A stretch of 16,601 nt of DNA. Origin: Chitinophagales bacterium (GTDB lineage: Bacteria; Bacteroidota; Bacteroidia; Chitinophagales; JADIYW01). Location: positions 1-16,601 of the forward strand of contig JADLAH010000077.1 in NCBI GenBank assembly GCA_020848315.1, in the 5' to 3' direction. Position numbers and translations under genes: made by a program. The notes beneath the pieces were generated by a model. It was given only the letters and a program-made list of their open reading frames with translations, made no database searches and was not told where the DNA came from. Shown in pieces: positions 6,698-14,728 of the stretch. How positions within the stretch are numbered: position 1 is the stretch's first letter; every line of letters begins with the position of its first letter.

Positions 6698-8227
6698 ATG
6701 AGAATAACAGGCATAAAGGAAAGAGCAGAAAACGCCAAACAATTATATCCCTATCAGCAAGATTACATCAAGCGTATCTTTGAACATCTGATAGAAAATG
6801 AAAAAAGAGAAAACATCGTTTTCCAGTTGCCTACAGGTGGCGGAAAGACGGTTATTTTCTCTGAAATCACGCGCAAATACATTGAACAGCATCAGAAAAA
6901 AATCCTGATTCTCACACACCGTATCGAGCTGCTGAAACAGACCTCCAACGCGCTCGAAGAAGCCGGTATTCATTGTAAACTCATCACGAGTGAAGTGGAA
7001 GAAATAGATAATCAGGAAGAATATCTGTGCTTTCTGGCCATGGTGGAAACATTGAACAACCGTCTCAAGGATGACGAAGATTATCTGAAGGATATCGATC
7101 TGGTGATTGTGGATGAAGCGCATTATAATTCATTCAGAAAAATATTTCATTATTTCCGTGAAGCCATTATACTTGGTGTCACCGCCACGCCACTCAGTTC
7201 CAACCAAACCTTGCCACTGCGACAGAACTACAAACGCCTTATCATCGGCGATTCTATCAAAGAACTGGTGAGCAAAGGCTACCTGAGCGATGCTACCACT
7301 TACACCTATGATGTGCATCTCGGCGGACTGAAAATCGGTATCGACGGCGATTATACCGTCAACTCGCTCGACAGGATATACATGCATTTCGATATGCATG
7401 AGAAATTGCTCAAAGCCTATAAAGAAAAGGCATTAGGAAAGAAAACGCTGATTTTTAACAGCTCCGTAGCCACCTCCAAATCCGTGGAGAAATTCTTTCT
7501 CGATCAGGGCGTTGCCATCAAACACCTCGACAGCACGAGCAACAAACAGGAGCGCAAGGAAGTATTGCAATGGCTGAAAGAAACACCCGACGCTATCGTA
7601 ACTTCTGTCGGGATTCTGACCACCGGCTTTGATGAACCTACGGTGGAATGTATCATCCTCAACAGAGCCACCCGCTCGCTCACGCTGTATCATCAGATGA
7701 TTGGACGTGGCAGCCGCAGATTGCCGAATAAAAGTCATTTCACCATTATTGATTTGGGAAACAATGCCCGTCGTCTCGGTTTGTGGCAGGATTATATTGA
7801 TTGGAGAGATGTGTTTATCAATCCCGAGAAGTTCCTGGAACATCTGTACGAGCGAGAGATACAAATGGAAAAAGGATTAATCTACGATTTGCCGGATACG
7901 GTGAAGGCGCAGTTTCCGAATACCACCGATTTCGATTTCGATATGGAAAGGGTGTATTATTCGTTGTATAACAAAGGCAAGAAGACGCTGGAGTCGATAG
8001 ATATTTCCATTGAAAATCACTATCAGCGCATCATGGCGAATACCACCAATTATCTGGATGCCGTTCCGCTGATCAACATCCTGCAGGACGAAATACAATA
8101 TCGCCTGAATGTGTACATTTCCTGTCTGAGCAAAGCCACGAAAAATTATTTCAACTATCTGCTCGAAAATTATAACGAGAAATTACACGCCCGACTAAAG
8201 GCTTCTTTGCCTTTCAGTGAGGAATAG
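6698..8227 (+). CDS. SF2 DEAD/DEAH-box helicase of uncertain role
   Basis: The 509-residue protein contains a complete SF2 helicase core: a Q-like Y17-P-Y-Q-Q element, Walker A L44-P-T-G-G-G-K-T, motif Ia T73-H-R, DEAH at 139-142, motif III V161-T-A-T-P, then the second RecA-like domain with T309-G-F-D-E-P (motif V) and Q333-M-I-G-R-G-S-R (motif VI). This arrangement resembles the XPB/SSL2-like and type I/III restriction-helicase branch rather than RNA helicases. Residues from about 365 to 509 form a C-terminal region that I do not recognise, with W-Q-D-Y-I-D-W-R and many aromatic residues. No nuclease or methyltransferase partner is adjacent, so a restriction role is not supported. The nucleic acid substrate is unknown. 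It has its own probable promoter. Confidence 0.87.
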   Translation: MRITGIKERAENAKQLYPYQQDYIKRIFEHLIENEKRENIVFQLPTGGGKTVIFSEITRKYIEQHQKKILILTHRIELLKQTSNALEEAGIHCKLITSEVEEIDNQEEYLCFLAMVETLNNRLKDDEDYLKDIDLVIVDEAHYNSFRKIFHYFREAIILGVTATPLSSNQTLPLRQNYKRLIIGDSIKELVSKGYLSDATTYTYDVHLGGLKIGIDGDYTVNSLDRIYMHFDMHEKLLKAYKEKALGKKTLIFNSSVATSKSVEKFFLDQGVAIKHLDSTSNKQERKEVLQWLKETPDAIVTSVGILTTGFDEPTVECIILNRATRSLTLYHQMIGRGSRRLPNKSHFTIIDLGNNARRLGLWQDYIDWRDVFINPEKFLEHLYEREIQMEKGLIYDLPDTVKAQFPNTTDFDFDMERVYYSLYNKGKKTLESIDISIENHYQRIMANTTNYLDAVPLINILQDEIQYRLNVYISCLSKATKNYFNYLLENYNEKLHARLKASLPFSEE

Positions 8228-8255
8228 TTGTAAAATATAGCGGTTCGGAACTTCA

Positions 8256-8279
8256 TTATTTTGATTTCTTTCAAAATAA
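8256..8279 (+). promoter_or_regulatory. TTGA-N6-TCAA dyad, candidate CRP/FNR-type operator
   Basis: A perfect inverted repeat TTATTTTGA-N6-TCAAAATAA lies 30 bp before the transporter ATG, in the 82-bp gap after the helicase gene. Its core, TTGA with a 6-nt spacer and TCAA, is the half-site arrangement of the CRP/FNR family and is shared with the box at 15897-15912. It could instead be a weak AT hairpin, but there is no T-tract suited to a terminator. Confidence 0.4.
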
Positions 8280-8309
8280 CCCTAACTTCATTCGTAATAA
8301 ATACAATAT

Positions 8310-9881
8310 ATGAATAAAGAATCGTGGGGTTCGCGTTTGGGTTTAGTGTTTGCAATGGCAGGAAATGCAGTAGGATTGGGTAATTTCCTGAGATTTCCGG
8401 TACAGGCTGTCCAGAATGGTGGCGGCTCTTTCATCATCCCATATCTGGTTTGTTTTTTATTAATGGGATTACCATTACTGTTTATTGAATGGGGCCTGGG
8501 CCGCTATGGTGGTCAATTCGGCAATCACAGCACACCGTTTATTTTTAATTCAGTATCCAAAAAATTTATCTGGAAATACGTAGGCATTTTTGGTATCTTC
8601 TGCAACCTCACAATAGCAGCCTATTATTGTTATATAGAATCCTGGACATTAGCCTATATTTTCAAATCTGTTTCAGGCGCGTTCGCTGGCAAATCATCGG
8701 AAGAGGTGGCTGCCCACTTCGGCGCTTATGTAACGCTGTCCGATTCTTACATGGCCGTGTTTTTCTGGCTGATATGTCTGGCGTTGAATGTGTATATTCT
8801 AAGCAGAGGTTTGAGTGGTGGTATAGAGAAAGTGGCAAAAATTGGTGTTCCGCTGCTGATTATCTTTGGTCTTATTCTTGCTTTCCAGGGTGTCACATTG
8901 AAGGCCGGAATGAAGAATGCTATTTATGACGGGACGGTCGGACTGAATTTCTTGTGGACTCCGCAGTTCAATTCACTTTGGGAACCTAAAGTGTGGCTGG
9001 CTGCCGCGGGGCAGGTATTCTTCACTCTTTCTGTTGGAATGGGGTCTATTCAGTGCTATGCATCTTTCATTAAAAAGAAAGATGATATTGTGCTGAACTC
9101 TTTGTCTGCCGGTTGGATGAATGAATTTGTTGAAGTTGTTATCGGAGCGTCTATCATCATTCCTATCTCCATAGGTTATCTTGGAATTGATAAAGTAGTG
9201 GAACTGACTAAGTCGGGCGGTCTGGGCTTAGGATTTAAAACATTGCCTTATCTGTTCCAGAACTGGGGTGCTGTACTGGCACCTATAGCAGGAATGTTGT
9301 GGTTCGGACTTTTATTTTTTGCAGGGATTACCTCTTCGCTCGCGATGGGCTTCCCTTGCATGAGTTTTCTGCAGGATGAATTTAATTTTACCAGAAATAA
9401 GGCCGCGATGACCTTCGGCGCAGCTTGTCTGCTGCTCGGCGCTCCCGTTGTTTTCCTGGGAATATACGATATCCTGGACGAGTATGATTACTGGGCAGGC
9501 ACCGTATCCTTGTTTGTATTCTCCTTACTCGAAACTATCCTCTTTGTTTGGGTGTTTGGCATCGATAATGCATGGGCAACCATTAATCAGGGAGCCGATT
9601 TTAAATTGCCGAAATTTGTGAAGTACATTCTGATGTATATCACTCCAACGCTCCTGATTTTTGTATTTGTCAAAAATATTCCTGAAATCATTGATAAAAT
9701 CATGCACAGGGAGATTTACCACAAAATAGCGACCACAACAGACCCGGCAACACTGGAGATGCTGAACAATAAATTGCTGTTCACCAATCTTTCCCGACTC
9801 TTGCTGGTAGCCGTATTTATCGGAATAGGAATACTGGTATTTGTTGCCAATAAAAAACGCCAAAAATTGAGTGCAATATGA
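8310..9881 (+). CDS. LeuT-like sodium-dependent amino acid transporter (NSS family)
   Basis: This 523-residue inner-membrane protein is a close relative of LeuT (519 residues) and has 12 predicted helices. The unwound helix 1, A15-M-A-G-N-A-V-G-L-G-N-F-L-R-F-P, is the same as in LeuT as I recall it. The outer gate R28 and D393 (LeuT R30/D404) is present. Substrate and sodium site residues N19, N25, Y106, F238, S241, N271 and S342 align with LeuT N21, N27, Y108, F253, S256, N286 and S355. E275 aligns with LeuT E290, which makes transport independent of chloride. M244 and M346 replace LeuT F259 and I359 in the pocket, so a substrate other than leucine, perhaps a longer or sulfur-containing one, is possible. 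The stop overlaps the start of the small-subunit gene (ATGA), implying coupled translation. A CRP/FNR-like dyad lies upstream. Confidence 0.95.
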   Translation: MNKESWGSRLGLVFAMAGNAVGLGNFLRFPVQAVQNGGGSFIIPYLVCFLLMGLPLLFIEWGLGRYGGQFGNHSTPFIFNSVSKKFIWKYVGIFGIFCNLTIAAYYCYIESWTLAYIFKSVSGAFAGKSSEEVAAHFGAYVTLSDSYMAVFFWLICLALNVYILSRGLSGGIEKVAKIGVPLLIIFGLILAFQGVTLKAGMKNAIYDGTVGLNFLWTPQFNSLWEPKVWLAAAGQVFFTLSVGMGSIQCYASFIKKKDDIVLNSLSAGWMNEFVEVVIGASIIIPISIGYLGIDKVVELTKSGGLGLGFKTLPYLFQNWGAVLAPIAGMLWFGLLFFAGITSSLAMGFPCMSFLQDEFNFTRNKAAMTFGAACLLLGAPVVFLGIYDILDEYDYWAGTVSLFVFSLLETILFVWVFGIDNAWATINQGADFKLPKFVKYILMYITPTLLIFVFVKNIPEIIDKIMHREIYHKIATTTDPATLEMLNNKLLFTNLSRLLLVAVFIGIGILVFVANKKRQKLSAI

Positions 9882-10021
9882 ACGGATCAGCCTTGTTTAT
9901 GATGATATCATCCATGTCTGTAATAACAATTATTACAGGCTATTTTATGTATAAAGTAGTTTACACGCCACCTAAACCTGAACCCGATTCTTTCGAGTTC
10001 AATGATGATGAGAAGCGTTGA
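9878..10021 (+). CDS. MetS-like small subunit of an NSS transporter
   Basis: A 47-codon frame starts at the ATG that overlaps the transporter stop in an ATGA. The peptide has one membrane helix (about residues 5-25, starting A5-L-F-M-M-I and ending T20-G-Y-F-M-Y) and a short soluble tail rich in proline and acid (T30-P-P-K-P-E-P-D, then F-N-D-D-E-K-R). That is the layout of the small MetS subunit, which Corynebacterium glutamicum MetP needs for methionine uptake, and small subunits of this kind are annotated after many bacterial NSS genes. The tight overlap, the helix and the partner gene support the call. The sequence is too short for certain homology by eye. It ends directly against the stop of the convergent gene. 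Confidence 0.8.
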   Translation: MNGSALFMMISSMSVITIITGYFMYKVVYTPPKPEPDSFEFNDDEKR

Positions 10022-11107
10022 TTACAAATATTTATCGCCTTTTCTCATTTTGATGTCGTGCGTGAATTCCTTGATGCGCTGCTCTTCGTCCTTGTTGCAG
10101 ATGAGCAATACATCATCGGTGTCTACCACGATGAAGTTTTCCAAACCTTGAATCACCACCAGCTTTTCATCCGGCACATTGATGATGTTGTTATTGGAAT
10201 CGTATACCACTACATTTTTTCCGTTCACCGCGTTCTGCAGATAATCTTTTTCCTTTTCCACATACAATGATGCCCAGGTGCCCAGATCGCTCCAACCGAA
10301 GCTGGCCGGCAGCGTATATACATTCTCCGCTTTTTCCATAATGCCATAGTCTACGGAGATGCTCGGGCTTGTTACGAACGCCTTTTCCACCGCGGCATTT
10401 TCCTTTTCGGTGCAAAGCGCAGGTTCCGCCTCCGCAAAAGCGTCATATACTTCCAACAGGTTTTTCTCCAATGCATGCAGGATACTTTTGGTATTCCAGA
10501 TGAAAATACCGGCATTCCACAGGAAATCACCGCTGTCCAGGAATTGTTGCGCCACTTCGCGCGCCGGTTTTTCCGTGAAGGTTTTTACCCGGTGGATGCC
10601 TTCGCTCACTTCTTCCTCGTGATACTGAATATAGCCGTAGCCCGTATCGGGACGGGTCGGGCGTATGCCCAACGTGGCCAGCGCCTCATTTTTTCCGACA
10701 AAATCCAGGGCGAGTCCTGCCACGCGCACAAACTCATCTTCCTGCAGAATGATATGGTCTGAAGGCGCCACGATAATATTGGAACCCGGTGCTATCTTAT
10801 TGATTTTGAAGGCCGCATACGCAATGCACGGTGCCGTGTTCTTGCGGGCCGGCTCCGCCAGAATCTGCTCATCGGTGATGTCGGGCAGCTGCTCTTTCAC
10901 CAGATCGATATAGTCGGTATGGGTAAGAATGAAGATATTTTCCTTCGGACAGAGCTTCAGAAAACGGTCATAGGTCGACTGAATCAGTGTTCTGCCTGTT
11001 CCCAGAATGTCCAGGAATTGCTTCGGAACCGAAGTTCTGCTGGCAGGCCAGAAGCGGCTTCCAATGCCTCCGGCCATGATGGCGGCGTACGTTTGCGGAC
11101 TTTTCAT
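10022..11107 (-). CDS. manC: Mannose-1-phosphate guanylyltransferase
   Basis: The 361-residue enzyme makes GDP-mannose from mannose 1-phosphate and GTP, for polysaccharide and glycoprotein synthesis. It has the nucleotidyltransferase signature A12-G-G-I-G-S-R-F-W-P-A-S-R with the catalytic arginine/lysine loop and P28-K-Q-F, E85-P-A-R-K-N-T-A-P, the metal-site D-x-D-like P115-S-D-H, F177-T-E-K-P, W197-N-A-G-I-F and D253-Y-G-I-M-E-K. It lacks the phosphomannose isomerase domain of bifunctional ManC/AlgA, and its length fits the monofunctional type. The ATG at 11105-11107 was preferred over a TTG 18 bp upstream because it begins right before the nucleotidyltransferase fold and because a promoter element covers the upstream codons. 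No other sugar-nucleotide genes are adjacent. Confidence 0.94.
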   Translation of the reverse strand: MKSPQTYAAIMAGGIGSRFWPASRTSVPKQFLDILGTGRTLIQSTYDRFLKLCPKENIFILTHTDYIDLVKEQLPDITDEQILAEPARKNTAPCIAYAAFKINKIAPGSNIIVAPSDHIILQEDEFVRVAGLALDFVGKNEALATLGIRPTRPDTGYGYIQYHEEEVSEGIHRVKTFTEKPAREVAQQFLDSGDFLWNAGIFIWNTKSILHALEKNLLEVYDAFAEAEPALCTEKENAAVEKAFVTSPSISVDYGIMEKAENVYTLPASFGWSDLGTWASLYVEKEKDYLQNAVNGKNVVVYDSNNNIINVPDEKLVVIQGLENFIVVDTDDVLLICNKDEEQRIKEFTHDIKMRKGDKYL

Positions 11108-11112
11108 TGCTG

Positions 11113-11120
11113 CAAAGATA
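11113..11120 (-). promoter_or_regulatory. -7 promoter element of manC
   Basis: On the minus strand TATCTTTG, a perfect TAnnTTTG match, stands only 5 bases before the ATG of manC. If transcription starts 5-7 bases downstream, the message would be leaderless or nearly so. A TTTG 15 bases upstream of the box is closer than the usual spacing of about 19-20, so the -33 part is uncertain. Confidence 0.5.
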
Positions 11121-11234
11121 CACAAAACAACATATCAAAGAAATAAGATAAAATTAGCATTGCCGATATACAGATGACACAATTAATTAAATGTTAGATA
11201 AACAATTTTAACACAAATTGCAGGCATTATTCGG

Positions 11235-11242
11235 TAATTTTG
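11235..11242 (+). promoter_or_regulatory. -7 promoter element of recQ
   Basis: TAATTTTG matches TAnnTTTG exactly. It lies 67 bp before the ATG at 11309. An in-frame TTG at 11240 falls inside the box, so that codon cannot be the start of a message made from this promoter. The rest of the manC-recQ divergent gap (11108-11308) is AT-rich with no other feature that I recognise. Confidence 0.5.
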
Positions 11243-11308
11243 AGTACATTAAAGTATAATTACGTCATCTCTCAGGATGGCGTTTTTATTCTAAACGAGA
11301 ATTGGATT

Positions 11309-13519
11309 ATGAGCATGCAGACAATTTCTTTGACAGGAGCCCTGAAAGAATATTTTGGCTTCGAAAAATTTAAAGGCAATCAGCAAACAATAATAGAAAG
11401 CATTTTATCTGGTAAGGATACATTTGTCATTATGCCTACCGGCGGCGGCAAATCGCTGTGCTATCAGCTGCCCGCCATCGTATCGGAAGGCACCGCTATC
11501 GTGGTGTCGCCGCTCATTGCCCTGATGAAAAATCAGGTCGATCTGATCAGAGGCTACAGCAGCACCGATAATATTGCCCACTTCATCAATTCACAGATGA
11601 ACAAGGCGCAGATTACACAGGTGAAAAAAGACATCACCGCCGGCAAGTGCAAACTGCTGTATGTAGCGCCGGAATCGCTGGTGAAGCAGGAAAACATAGA
11701 TTTCCTCAAGACCATTAAAATCTCTTTTGTCGCCATTGATGAAGCGCATTGTATTTCCGAATGGGGACACGATTTCCGACCGGAATACCGCAAAATCAAG
11801 GGCATGCTCAATGAGATTGAAGATGATATTCCGATTGTGGCGCTCACGGCTACGGCCACTCCGAAGGTGCAGTCGGATATTGTGAAAACCCTGGGCATGA
11901 AAAAACCGGCCGTTTTCATTTCGTCTTTCCTCCGCGACAATCTGTTTTATGAAATCCGTCCGAAACCTAACAAGCAGGATGCCATCAAGGATATCATCAA
12001 ATTCATCAAAAAAGAAGGCAGCAAATCCGGAATTATTTATTGTCTGAGTCGCAATTCTACCGAAGAACTCGCGGAAATACTGCAGGTGAACGGCATCAAT
12101 GCGGCCGCGTATCACGCCGGACTCGACGCGCATCTGCGCAGTGAACGGCAGGACCAGTTTCTGATGGAAGATGTACAGGTGATTGTGGCCACTATCGCTT
12201 TCGGAATGGGCATCGACAAGCCGGATGTGCGTTTTGTAATACACTACGATATTCCAAAATCGCTGGAAAACTACTACCAGGAAACAGGCCGCGCCGGTCG
12301 CGATGGAATGGAGGGTAACTGTATCGCTTATTTTTCTCCGAAAGAGATTCACAAGTTCGAGAAGTTTATTCTTTCCAATAAGGAAAAATCCGTCTCGGAA
12401 AAAGAGATTGCCGTGATGCAGCTGAGCGAAGTGGAAGCCTATGCGGAAAGCGGCGAATGCCGCAAGAAGTTTGTACTGCACTATTTCGGCGAAGAAATGG
12501 GCAATTGCGGCAAATGCGATAACTGTCTGCATCCGAAGGCGCCGGTAGAAGCGAAAGAGGAAGTAAAACAGGCATTGCAGGTGGTGGCAGACACGAATGA
12601 ACGCGTCAATATTGCCAATACCATCAATATCCTGATTGGTCGCAAATCGGCGGATATTACCACCAATCATTACGACGCACTCAAGGTATTCGGCAGCGGC
12701 GCGACACACGATATGCTGTTCTGGAATTCGGTGGTGCGCAAGGCAATTCTGCTCAATCTGATTGAAAAAGATATCGAACAATACGGGGTGCTGAAGCTGA
12801 CCGCGGAAGGCAAAAAATTCCTGAAAAAGGCAACTTCTGTGACGGTGGTGCTCAACAATAAATTTGAAGACCACGACGATGATGATGAACAGTTGGTGCT
12901 GAATGGCAAAAGCGGCAGCGTGCTAGAACCTCAGTTGTTGCAGTTGCTGACGGGATTGCGCAAATCCGAAGCGGCTAAAATAAAACAACCGCCTTACACC
13001 TTATTTTCCGAACAGTCGCTCGAGGAAATGGCCACTTTCTTCCCGATTGCGAAAGAGGAACTGACCAAGATAAACGGCGTGAGCGCGGGCAAGGCCGAAC
13101 GTTTCGGAAAGCCTTTTCTGGAAGCCATCAAAAAATATGTGGAGGAGAATGGCATTGAGCGCAATGCGGATTTTTCAGTGATTAAATCCGCCGATAAAAA
13201 CTCAAATGTGAAGGTTAATATCATTAAGTCGATTGACAAGAAAATGCCGCTCGAACACATTGCCAGTTCCTATGGATTGAATATGGAAGAGTTGCTGTCG
13301 GAAATGGACTCTATTGTGCATGCCGGCACCAAACTCAATATCAATTATTATCTGGCCGAAGCAGTGGATGAAGATATTCAGGAAGAAATAATCGATTATT
13401 TCATGCAGGCAGACACGGATGATGTGAATGTGGCGTATAAAAAACTGAAAGCCGAAGATATCGAGCTGCGCGAGATAGAATTGGTGCGCCTAAAGTTCCT
13501 GAGCGACGTGGCCAACTAG
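11309..13519 (+). CDS. recQ: ATP-dependent DNA helicase RecQ
   Basis: The 736-residue 3'-to-5' DNA helicase acts in recombination and fork repair. Domains in order are: the helicase core with Walker A M42-P-T-G-G-G-K-S, DEAH at 144-147, the RecQ-specific aromatic loop H147[13 protein letters not shown], motif III T180-A-T-A-T-P and Q324-E-T-G-R-A-G-R-D-G; the zinc-binding subdomain with C384, C400, C403 and C406; an RQC winged helix (about 415-515); a short acidic linker D521-H-D-D-D-D-E; HRDC (about 535-615); and an extra C-terminal HTH_40-type domain (about 630-736). The last domain makes it longer than E. coli RecQ (about 610) but is common in Bacteroidota. The ATG at 11309 was chosen because of the promoter position and because the core begins soon after it. 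The ATG at 11315 is equally possible. The gene stands alone and ends in a terminator. Confidence 0.96.
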   Translation: MSMQTISLTGALKEYFGFEKFKGNQQTIIESILSGKDTFVIMPTGGGKSLCYQLPAIVSEGTAIVVSPLIALMKNQVDLIRGYSSTDNIAHFINSQMNKAQITQVKKDITAGKCKLLYVAPESLVKQENIDFLKTIKISFVAIDEAHCISEWGHDFRPEYRKIKGMLNEIEDDIPIVALTATATPKVQSDIVKTLGMKKPAVFISSFLRDNLFYEIRPKPNKQDAIKDIIKFIKKEGSKSGIIYCLSRNSTEELAEILQVNGINAAAYHAGLDAHLRSERQDQFLMEDVQVIVATIAFGMGIDKPDVRFVIHYDIPKSLENYYQETGRAGRDGMEGNCIAYFSPKEIHKFEKFILSNKEKSVSEKEIAVMQLSEVEAYAESGECRKKFVLHYFGEEMGNCGKCDNCLHPKAPVEAKEEVKQALQVVADTNERVNIANTINILIGRKSADITTNHYDALKVFGSGATHDMLFWNSVVRKAILLNLIEKDIEQYGVLKLTAEGKKFLKKATSVTVVLNNKFEDHDDDDEQLVLNGKSGSVLEPQLLQLLTGLRKSEAAKIKQPPYTLFSEQSLEEMATFFPIAKEELTKINGVSAGKAERFGKPFLEAIKKYVEENGIERNADFSVIKSADKNSNVKVNIIKSIDKKMPLEHIASSYGLNMEELLSEMDSIVHAGTKLNINYYLAEAVDEDIQEEIIDYFMQADTDDVNVAYKKLKAEDIELREIELVRLKFLSDVAN

Positions 13520-13540
13520 TATAGTATTAGGTTGAACATA

Positions 13541-13573
13541 AAAAGCCGCACAGATTTCTGTGCGGCTTTTTTT
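13541..13573. terminator. Bidirectional rho-independent terminator
   Basis: AAAAGCCGCACA (13541-13552) pairs perfectly with TGTGCGGCTTTT (13559-13570) around a GATTTC loop. The plus strand ends in T7 and the minus strand in a run of T from the A-rich left side. It lies 21 bp after the recQ stop and 20 bp after the end of the convergent Spy-like gene, so it serves both. Confidence 0.9.
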
Positions 13574-13593
13574 ATGTAGCAAAACGATATATT

Positions 13594-14082
13594 TTATTGC
13601 CCTTTCCATGGTTTCGGCCCCTGGCCTGCGCCTTGTTTTGGTCCGCCCTGCTGTGCCTGTTTCATCAGCATTTTCTTGAAATGCTCTTCTGCTGTCACCA
13701 GTTTGGCAACTTTTGTGGCCGGCAGTATCTTGCGGAATTCCGCCACATATTTTTTGGTCAGTTCCAGATCTCTGGATTTGAATTCCAAATGTTTGGCAAT
13801 GGCCGCTTCTGCTTCCGCGTTGGTGAAGTCGCCGTCTTCTTTGAGTTCCTTAATTGTGCCGATGGTGCTTTTCCGGATTTCTTTTTTCTCTGCTTCATAC
13901 TGATTGTACACCGGCCAGAATTTCTGCGATTCGGCAGCCGTCAAATCCAGTCTTTTGGTGATATACCCGATTTTCAGGGCTTCAATTTTTTCGTTGCCGG
14001 GCTCATCCTGCGGCGGCGGTTGTGCAATCAGGGCATTAGTCAGCAGATAAAAGCTCAGTGCTATGCTCAGTAATTTTTTCAT
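13594..14082 (-). CDS. Periplasmic Spy/CpxP-like protein at the end of a sigma-factor operon
   Basis: The 162-residue protein has a signal peptide (residues 1-20, cut likely after A-L-I-A) and a long helical mature region. It contains the LTxxQ-like elements L47-T-A-A-E-S-Q-K-F-W-P-V-Y and L120-P-A-T-K-V-A-K-L, which mark the Spy/CpxP/periplasmic metal-resistance superfamily. Members bind unfolded proteins or metals and help signal envelope stress. The tail from about residue 141 is rich in Gln, Gly, Pro and Lys and is probably disordered. In Bacteroidota, such genes following an ECF sigma gene are often annotated as sensors for it. It lies 18 bp after the anti-sigma-like gene and is the last gene of the operon, before the shared terminator. 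The ligand is unknown. Confidence 0.85.
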   Translation of the reverse strand: MKKLLSIALSFYLLTNALIAQPPPQDEPGNEKIEALKIGYITKRLDLTAAESQKFWPVYNQYEAEKKEIRKSTIGTIKELKEDGDFTNAEAEAAIAKHLEFKSRDLELTKKYVAEFRKILPATKVAKLVTAEEHFKKMLMKQAQQGGPKQGAGQGPKPWKGQ

Positions 14083-14100
14083 GTTGATTTCATTTAATGA

Positions 14101-14694
14101 TTAAAAAATATCGGTCGATGCATCGTCCAGTTCCAAGTATAATTGTTCTTGTTCCAAATAATCCTGTATTTCTTCCGTTGCTATGGCGGTTGTCGTTTGT
14201 TCCAATGCCGGGGCCACGGTTTCCTGTATCTGTTCTACGCCAAATTCGTGGCTGTTTTGCTGCATGTAGTTGTAAATCTCTTCCTGTGTCAGGCAGGCAC
14301 TCCCATCCTGACAATCCGATACAGGCAATGCAGTTCTGTTGGAAAATATGGTGAGCACCAGTATGCCGGCGAGTACCGCAGCCGCAGCCATGCGGGCAAA
14401 TAAGGTGTATCCAATTGAAAGTCTTACTGTCTTTCCGGACGTTCCGGCTTTTTCCTGTGCTTTGATGTTCGCCATCACTGCATCCTCCAACTGTTCGAAA
14501 TATCTTTCCGGCACCTGCACTGCTGAAGTTGCAGTCCACTGTCCGCCTTCCGCCACTACAAACGCCATTGTGCTATCTTCCAGTCCGGCGAAATAGTTTT
14601 CCGGAACGGCAGGCAGCGACTCCGTCGCTTTGTAGGCAGCCAGTATCGGTGCTGCGTCCTGCAATTCTTTTACTATGTCTTCGCGGCGGTTCAT
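14101..14694 (-). CDS. Membrane anti-sigma-like protein
   Basis: This 197-residue single-pass protein lies directly after an ECF sigma gene. Its cytoplasmic part (1-97) contains a repeated motif, V30-P-E-N-Y-F-A-G-L-E-D and V61-P-E-R-Y-F-E-Q-L-E-D, 31 residues apart. A membrane helix follows (about 98-117, F-A-R-M-A-A-A-A-V-L-A-G-I-L). The outer part has two more related segments, E138-E-I-Y-N-Y-M-Q-Q and E174-E-I-Q-D-Y-L-E-Q, and two cysteines (C128, C134). The position and topology suggest that it holds the sigma factor at the membrane. It has no recognisable zinc-binding anti-sigma (ZAS) motif, so the role is inferred from context. Similar proteins with a P-x-x-Y-F-x-x-L-E motif follow sigma genes in other Bacteroidota. 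Confidence 0.75.
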   Translation of the reverse strand: MNRREDIVKELQDAAPILAAYKATESLPAVPENYFAGLEDSTMAFVVAEGGQWTATSAVQVPERYFEQLEDAVMANIKAQEKAGTSGKTVRLSIGYTLFARMAAAAVLAGILVLTIFSNRTALPVSDCQDGSACLTQEEIYNYMQQNSHEFGVEQIQETVAPALEQTTTAIATEEIQDYLEQEQLYLELDDASTDIF

Positions 14695-14728
14695 ATTTTT
14701 TAGACTGTTGGAATAAAAAGAAGTTTAA

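Noticed and set aside
3703..8227. DUF559 nuclease and SF2 helicase read as a defence system
   Set aside because: They are separated by metabolic genes (HMG-CoA reductase and GHMP kinase), with no methyltransferase, specificity subunit or other defence partner, and each has its own context.
11240..11308. TTG start for RecQ that adds 23 residues
   Set aside because: The TTG lies inside the TAATTTTG promoter box, and the added residues are not part of the RecQ family N-terminus.
11126..11308. AT-rich stretch in the manC-recQ gap as a replication origin or attachment site
   Set aside because: It shows no DnaA-box cluster, iterons or tRNA end, and its AT-richness is that of an ordinary divergent promoter region.
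11591..12874. A 427-codon open frame on the minus strand across recQ
   Set aside because: It lies antisense to a helicase with all motifs intact, its translation is low-complexity in Phe, His and Arg with no domain, and it is explained by the codon bias of the plus-strand gene.
13597..14073. A 158-codon plus-strand open frame opposite the Spy-like gene
   Set aside because: The minus-strand protein has a signal peptide and family motifs. The plus frame is Phe/Cys-rich antisense with no recognisable fold.
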